From assembly GCA_031772625.1 (NCBI GenBank), contig CM062814.1:822810757-822874756 (forward strand): DNA of 64,000 nt, read 5' to 3'. How positions within the stretch are numbered: the first letter of the stretch is position 1; every line of letters begins with the position of its first letter. Below the pieces are notes generated by a model, which saw nothing but the letters and a program-made list of their open reading frames with translations, did not search any database and was not told the DNA's origin. Positions 60,641-64,000 of the stretch are shown piece by piece. The DNA comes from Pinus tabuliformis (lineage: Eukaryota; Streptophyta; Pinopsida; Pinales; Pinaceae). Both the position numbers and the translations under genes were made by a program.

Positions 60641-61633
60641 ATGGGCCTGTACATACCATTTTCAGAGGAAAATGAGAAGGATGATCATCCCATCCTCGCA
60701 CGATTGCACTACAATGACATTGGTAAACATAAATTGTCGAAAATGATCAACGAAGTTGCCTAAAGTACGAGAAGGATTGCAGTACTATGGATTTTGCCTT
60801 TATATGAGGGGAGGGGCGCTGGAGGCATAATGATGAGTTTGGAAGAAACAAAGGGGAGCAATAAGAAAAGAAGGTTTGAATATCAAAGAGACTCAGTACC
60901 CAGAAGAGCTATGGCGAGAAATGGGAGTGGAAGGCCAAGGGGAAGGTTGAGAGCGGAAGCTCAAGGATCTCCCACTGATAAGAGAACAAGATTAGAAGAG
61001 GCGACAAAGGAAGCAACCCTCAAATACCATGAGACTGTCCCTCACCAAGGCAAGGAAATTATCGAGGTCTGGGAAAATGAAGTAAGGTGACTGAGGAGGA
61101 ACACCCCATATTACAGGATTGAAGAAGAGGTTGACTAGATAATCCATACGAGGAAGTCTCGCATGAGACAAATGGTGTACCAAAGGACACTGGAAACAAT
61201 TTGGGATGTCAAAACATTAGTAGGAAAGTTGCAGGCAGAGGCAACAGAGGAAAGAATTAAGTGGCATATGGAAAACAATTTGTGAATGAAAGAAATTGAA
61301 CAGAGGTTGAAGGGAGTCAAGGAAGTACTCGAGAGGGTGGTCAACATCAAACACCTGCAGGATGATCACATTGGTGACATGAACAAGATTTTTTCAATTT
61401 ACTTGAAGTATATTCACAACTTGGATATTACACTGGGGCAGGGCCTTGGGGATCCGACCAAGTTAACGAAATATAAGGTCTAAGAGGTAGCGGGAGCCAG
61501 CGGCAAGCCTTTAGCAATAGTGAGAGCGGGAGCAGCAGCGGCTGCGACAGAGCCAACAACCCCAACCGAGAAAGCTACACCTGCATATGGTTCAGGTGTG
61601 GAGGAGACTCCACCAATGTCCCTGGGTAAATGA
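60641..61633 (+). pseudogene. unrecognised 331-codon reading frame with five stops
   Basis: From ATG 60641 a single frame runs to TGA 61631 with in-frame stops at 60761 (TAA), 61088 (TGA), 61136 (TAG), 61283 (TGA) and 61481 (TAA) and no frameshift needed. It opens MGLYIPFSEENEKDDHPIL, passes a motif AVLWILPLYEGRGAGG, a very basic stretch (about 60850-60990), a charged helical region (LEETIWDVKTLVGKLQAE-like, 61170-61400), and an Ala/Pro/Thr-rich end. I do not recognise a family. The balanced composition suggests a real protein once, perhaps from a transposable element. Confidence 0.45.
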
Positions 61634-62260
61634 TTTTATCTCTTTTTCTCATTTTGTTGTATTTGGTCGATAGGTTAGCGAGGCCAAAGCATAGGTATAA
61701 AATAATTAGAAAGTTTGTAGATTTGGATCTGAAAGATAAATTTACACTCAGACCTCCAGCATGGTGTAAATGTTTAAGTGTCAGTGAACAAGTTAATTTT
61801 GTTAATGTGATCAAAAGATATTATAGACAAAAGATTGTTTGGACTAGCTTATTTAAATTCTAAAATAATACTGTATTCTATTGTAGTTGGTCTGTAGTTG
61901 GTCTGGTTTCCAATCCAGTAGACCAACAAATTTCAAAATTCGCAACATGATTGAACTGATTGAACGAGAGAGAAAATTGACTCAAAACAAAACGCGATGA
62001 AATCTTAATAGTTGAGGTTAACATGATCGAATGGTTATCGAGTGTGAAGTGACTCAATGGTTAGTCTTTTCGAGACGCCTAATGGGTCGTTGGACATGTT
62101 ATGTTTCATATTCGATGATGTTTAAGACTTACATGGAGGGCAAAGTTTGTGATTTATTTAATGCACATGGGCTTGGTTTTCGAGCTGGTGACTTCATTTT
62201 AGTGAGGACAAAACTTTTTTAATACTTGTGTTTAAACAGAGTGACGTTCATTTAAAAAAG
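61634..62260. other. unassigned AT-rich sequence
   Basis: Nothing recognised. Open frames at 61630-61863 and 62031-62222 have no signature. Confidence 0.4.
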
Positions 62261-62600
62261 TGTGAAGTGGAAGTCATGAGGTAGAGTAAGTTTAGTTTAT
62301 ATATACATATATCTATCTATTTATTTATTTATGGTGTGAAGTGGAAGTCATGAGGTAGAGTAAGTTTAGTTTATATATACATATATCTATTTATTTATTT
62401 ATGGTATTTTATAATGTTCGTTAGTTTAGTTATGTGAAGTGGAAGTCATGAGGTAGAGTAAGTTTAGTTTATATATACATATATCTATCTATTTATTTAT
62501 GGTGTGAAGTGGAAGTCATGAGGTAGAGTAAGTTTAGTTTATATATACATATATCTATTTATTTATTTATGGTATTTTATAATGTTCGTTAGTTTAGTTA
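62261..62600. repeat. higher-order tandem repeat
   Basis: A unit of about 70-74 bp starting TGTGAAGTGGAAGTCATGAG occurs at 62261, 62335, 62433 and 62503. Pairs of units are followed by a spacer containing GGTATTTTATAATGTTCG, giving two higher-order copies (62261-62432 and 62433-62600). Confidence 0.85.
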
Positions 62601-64000
62601 TGTTTTGTTTTATGTTGTGTATTTTAATTAATTATTATTTGTTTAATATATCTATATACATATTATTTAAATTTTTATTAATAATTAAAATTTGTGTTTA
62701 ATTTGTATTTATTTAATCTACTATTTATGTTTTATAAGTTTAATTTTTATTTTTTTAATTTTAACTTATAATAATATTAATTGTAATTATTAATTTAAAA
62801 TTAAGATGTTAATTTTTTGTTTTATATAATATGGATTTTCTTACAAGTCATAATGATTATTACAATAATATATTTGATGATGGGCAAACATGAAAATTTA
62901 AAGAAGTGATTTTTGATCTTGAGAATATGGGAGGAAGCACAAGGTGAAACTGACAGGAGGACCCAAGAATTAATTGGAGTCAAATTGGTGACAACAGGGA
63001 TCAACTAATGGAGATCCACATCCTAAGTGTATAGATGTAGTAGAGGGAGCAATTTTCCTTGCCCCGCTTTTCTACCCCTCTCATGCGCCTTTTACTTGTT
63101 TTTTATAATGCTTTTATACGATGCATAGCTCAAGGATCAAAGCTTACTCTTGTGATATAGCATTTATTTTACCCCTTAAGATGAGTTAGTTTCTCGCTCA
63201 TCATGGTTGGGAGATGAAATGGTTCCTTATGATGGGATGGAGCATTAAGTGCCTAGGAACTGGGTGATGGCTAATGAGGAGGTAGAACTCATGCCAGGAT
63301 TTTTCCAATGTACTAATTATGTTTCAACCATCTTTTTCATTTTAACTTTTTTTTTTCTTTTGTTGTGGCTATCTTACGCTTTTTCATTCTTTTAGTTGCA
63401 TCAACCTCAAAGGAAAAAATTCCTGGCCCTACTCAAGGATGTGGATGTGTGAGTACCAAAACCTAATGAGCCTATGACATTTGACCCGAAGGATGGACGT
63501 GGTATTAAAGGAATGTTAAAGATGTTAATTCTAAAATGGTAATGGACACACGACTTCAATCCAAGTTTCCCAAGTAGTGCCCATCCTATAACCCTATGGC
63601 CTTGGAGGAGGTCCTATTGATCTAGGGTTGAAGCCTTGTAACTTTGCATGTGTTTTGATATAACTCTTGCATGCATTGAAATTGCAGCTTTTGAATAACG
63701 TTATTTCATGCCTTTGGTATATAATTTACATGTAGCATTTAAACACCTTGTCGCATGCCTTATAATAAAGTCTCCATGCTAGGCTATTGTCACCATGTCC
63801 TCATGAAATTAGGGTTTGCAAAAATTCCCATACTTATTTGGGTTTTATGCCACCATGAAACCTTAAATTGCTTATCTCTTAAATTCACATGAATAGGTGC
63901 CTCTTTGGACATTGGAGGGATGCCATCATCCAGATCAAACCATTCAAAATTCATAAAGCGAAATACAAAAATGGAAAAATGTCAAGCACTGAAATACAAA
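62601..64000. other. unassigned AT-rich sequence
   Basis: Very AT-rich to about 62830, then mixed sequence. No domain, LTR or RNA recognised. Confidence 0.4.

Noticed and set aside
1-64000. CRISPR arrays, operons, rRNA or tRNA genes
   Set aside because: No regularly spaced repeats, no prokaryotic gene arrangement and no RNA gene recognised; the window is plant transposable-element DNA.

Overview
This is nuclear plant DNA made almost entirely of transposable elements in various states of decay. I see no host gene that I can defend, no rRNA or tRNA gene, no CRISPR array and no prokaryotic feature. The dense nesting, the AT-rich filler and the presence of Ty1/Copia, Ty3/Gypsy (Tat-type and chromovirus) and LINE families together suggest a seed plant with a large, repeat-rich genome. 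A conifer or other gymnosperm is plausible, but the sequence alone does not prove it.

Layout. 1-2713: C-terminal part of a LINE ORF2 (+ strand), its tail, and a clipped 3' end of a second, minus-strand LINE. 2740-11700: an old minus-strand Copia remnant split by a young + strand Copia element (3628-10663; LTRs about 98.5% identical; 5-bp target duplication AGCAC). 12728-22104: a second copy of the LINE segment, with an inverted edge, split by minus-strand chromovirus A (12842-20405). 21904-23448 and 27124-29404: two minus-strand LINE-like elements that carry only an ORF1-type gene, each inside its own target-site duplication. 34420-46169: a Tat-type Gypsy element (+) with 2.3-kb LTRs, in which an extra RNase H lies between protease and reverse transcriptase. 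48009-55538: minus-strand chromovirus B. 57357-59080: another LINE ORF2 remnant (+). 60641-61633: an unrecognised reading frame kept free of frameshifts but broken by five stops. The rest is AT-rich, with several tandem repeats.

How it fits together. No element looks fully autonomous. The Copia copy has lost its reverse-transcriptase core in frame. The Tat element has six in-frame stops. Both chromoviruses carry lysine where the integrase catalytic glutamate is expected. A recurring feature is decay by nonsense codons without frameshifts, as expected from deamination of methylated cytosine. The observation most worth following is the pair of TSD-bounded, ORF1-only LINE-like elements, which look like a plant counterpart of half-LINEs mobilised in trans.
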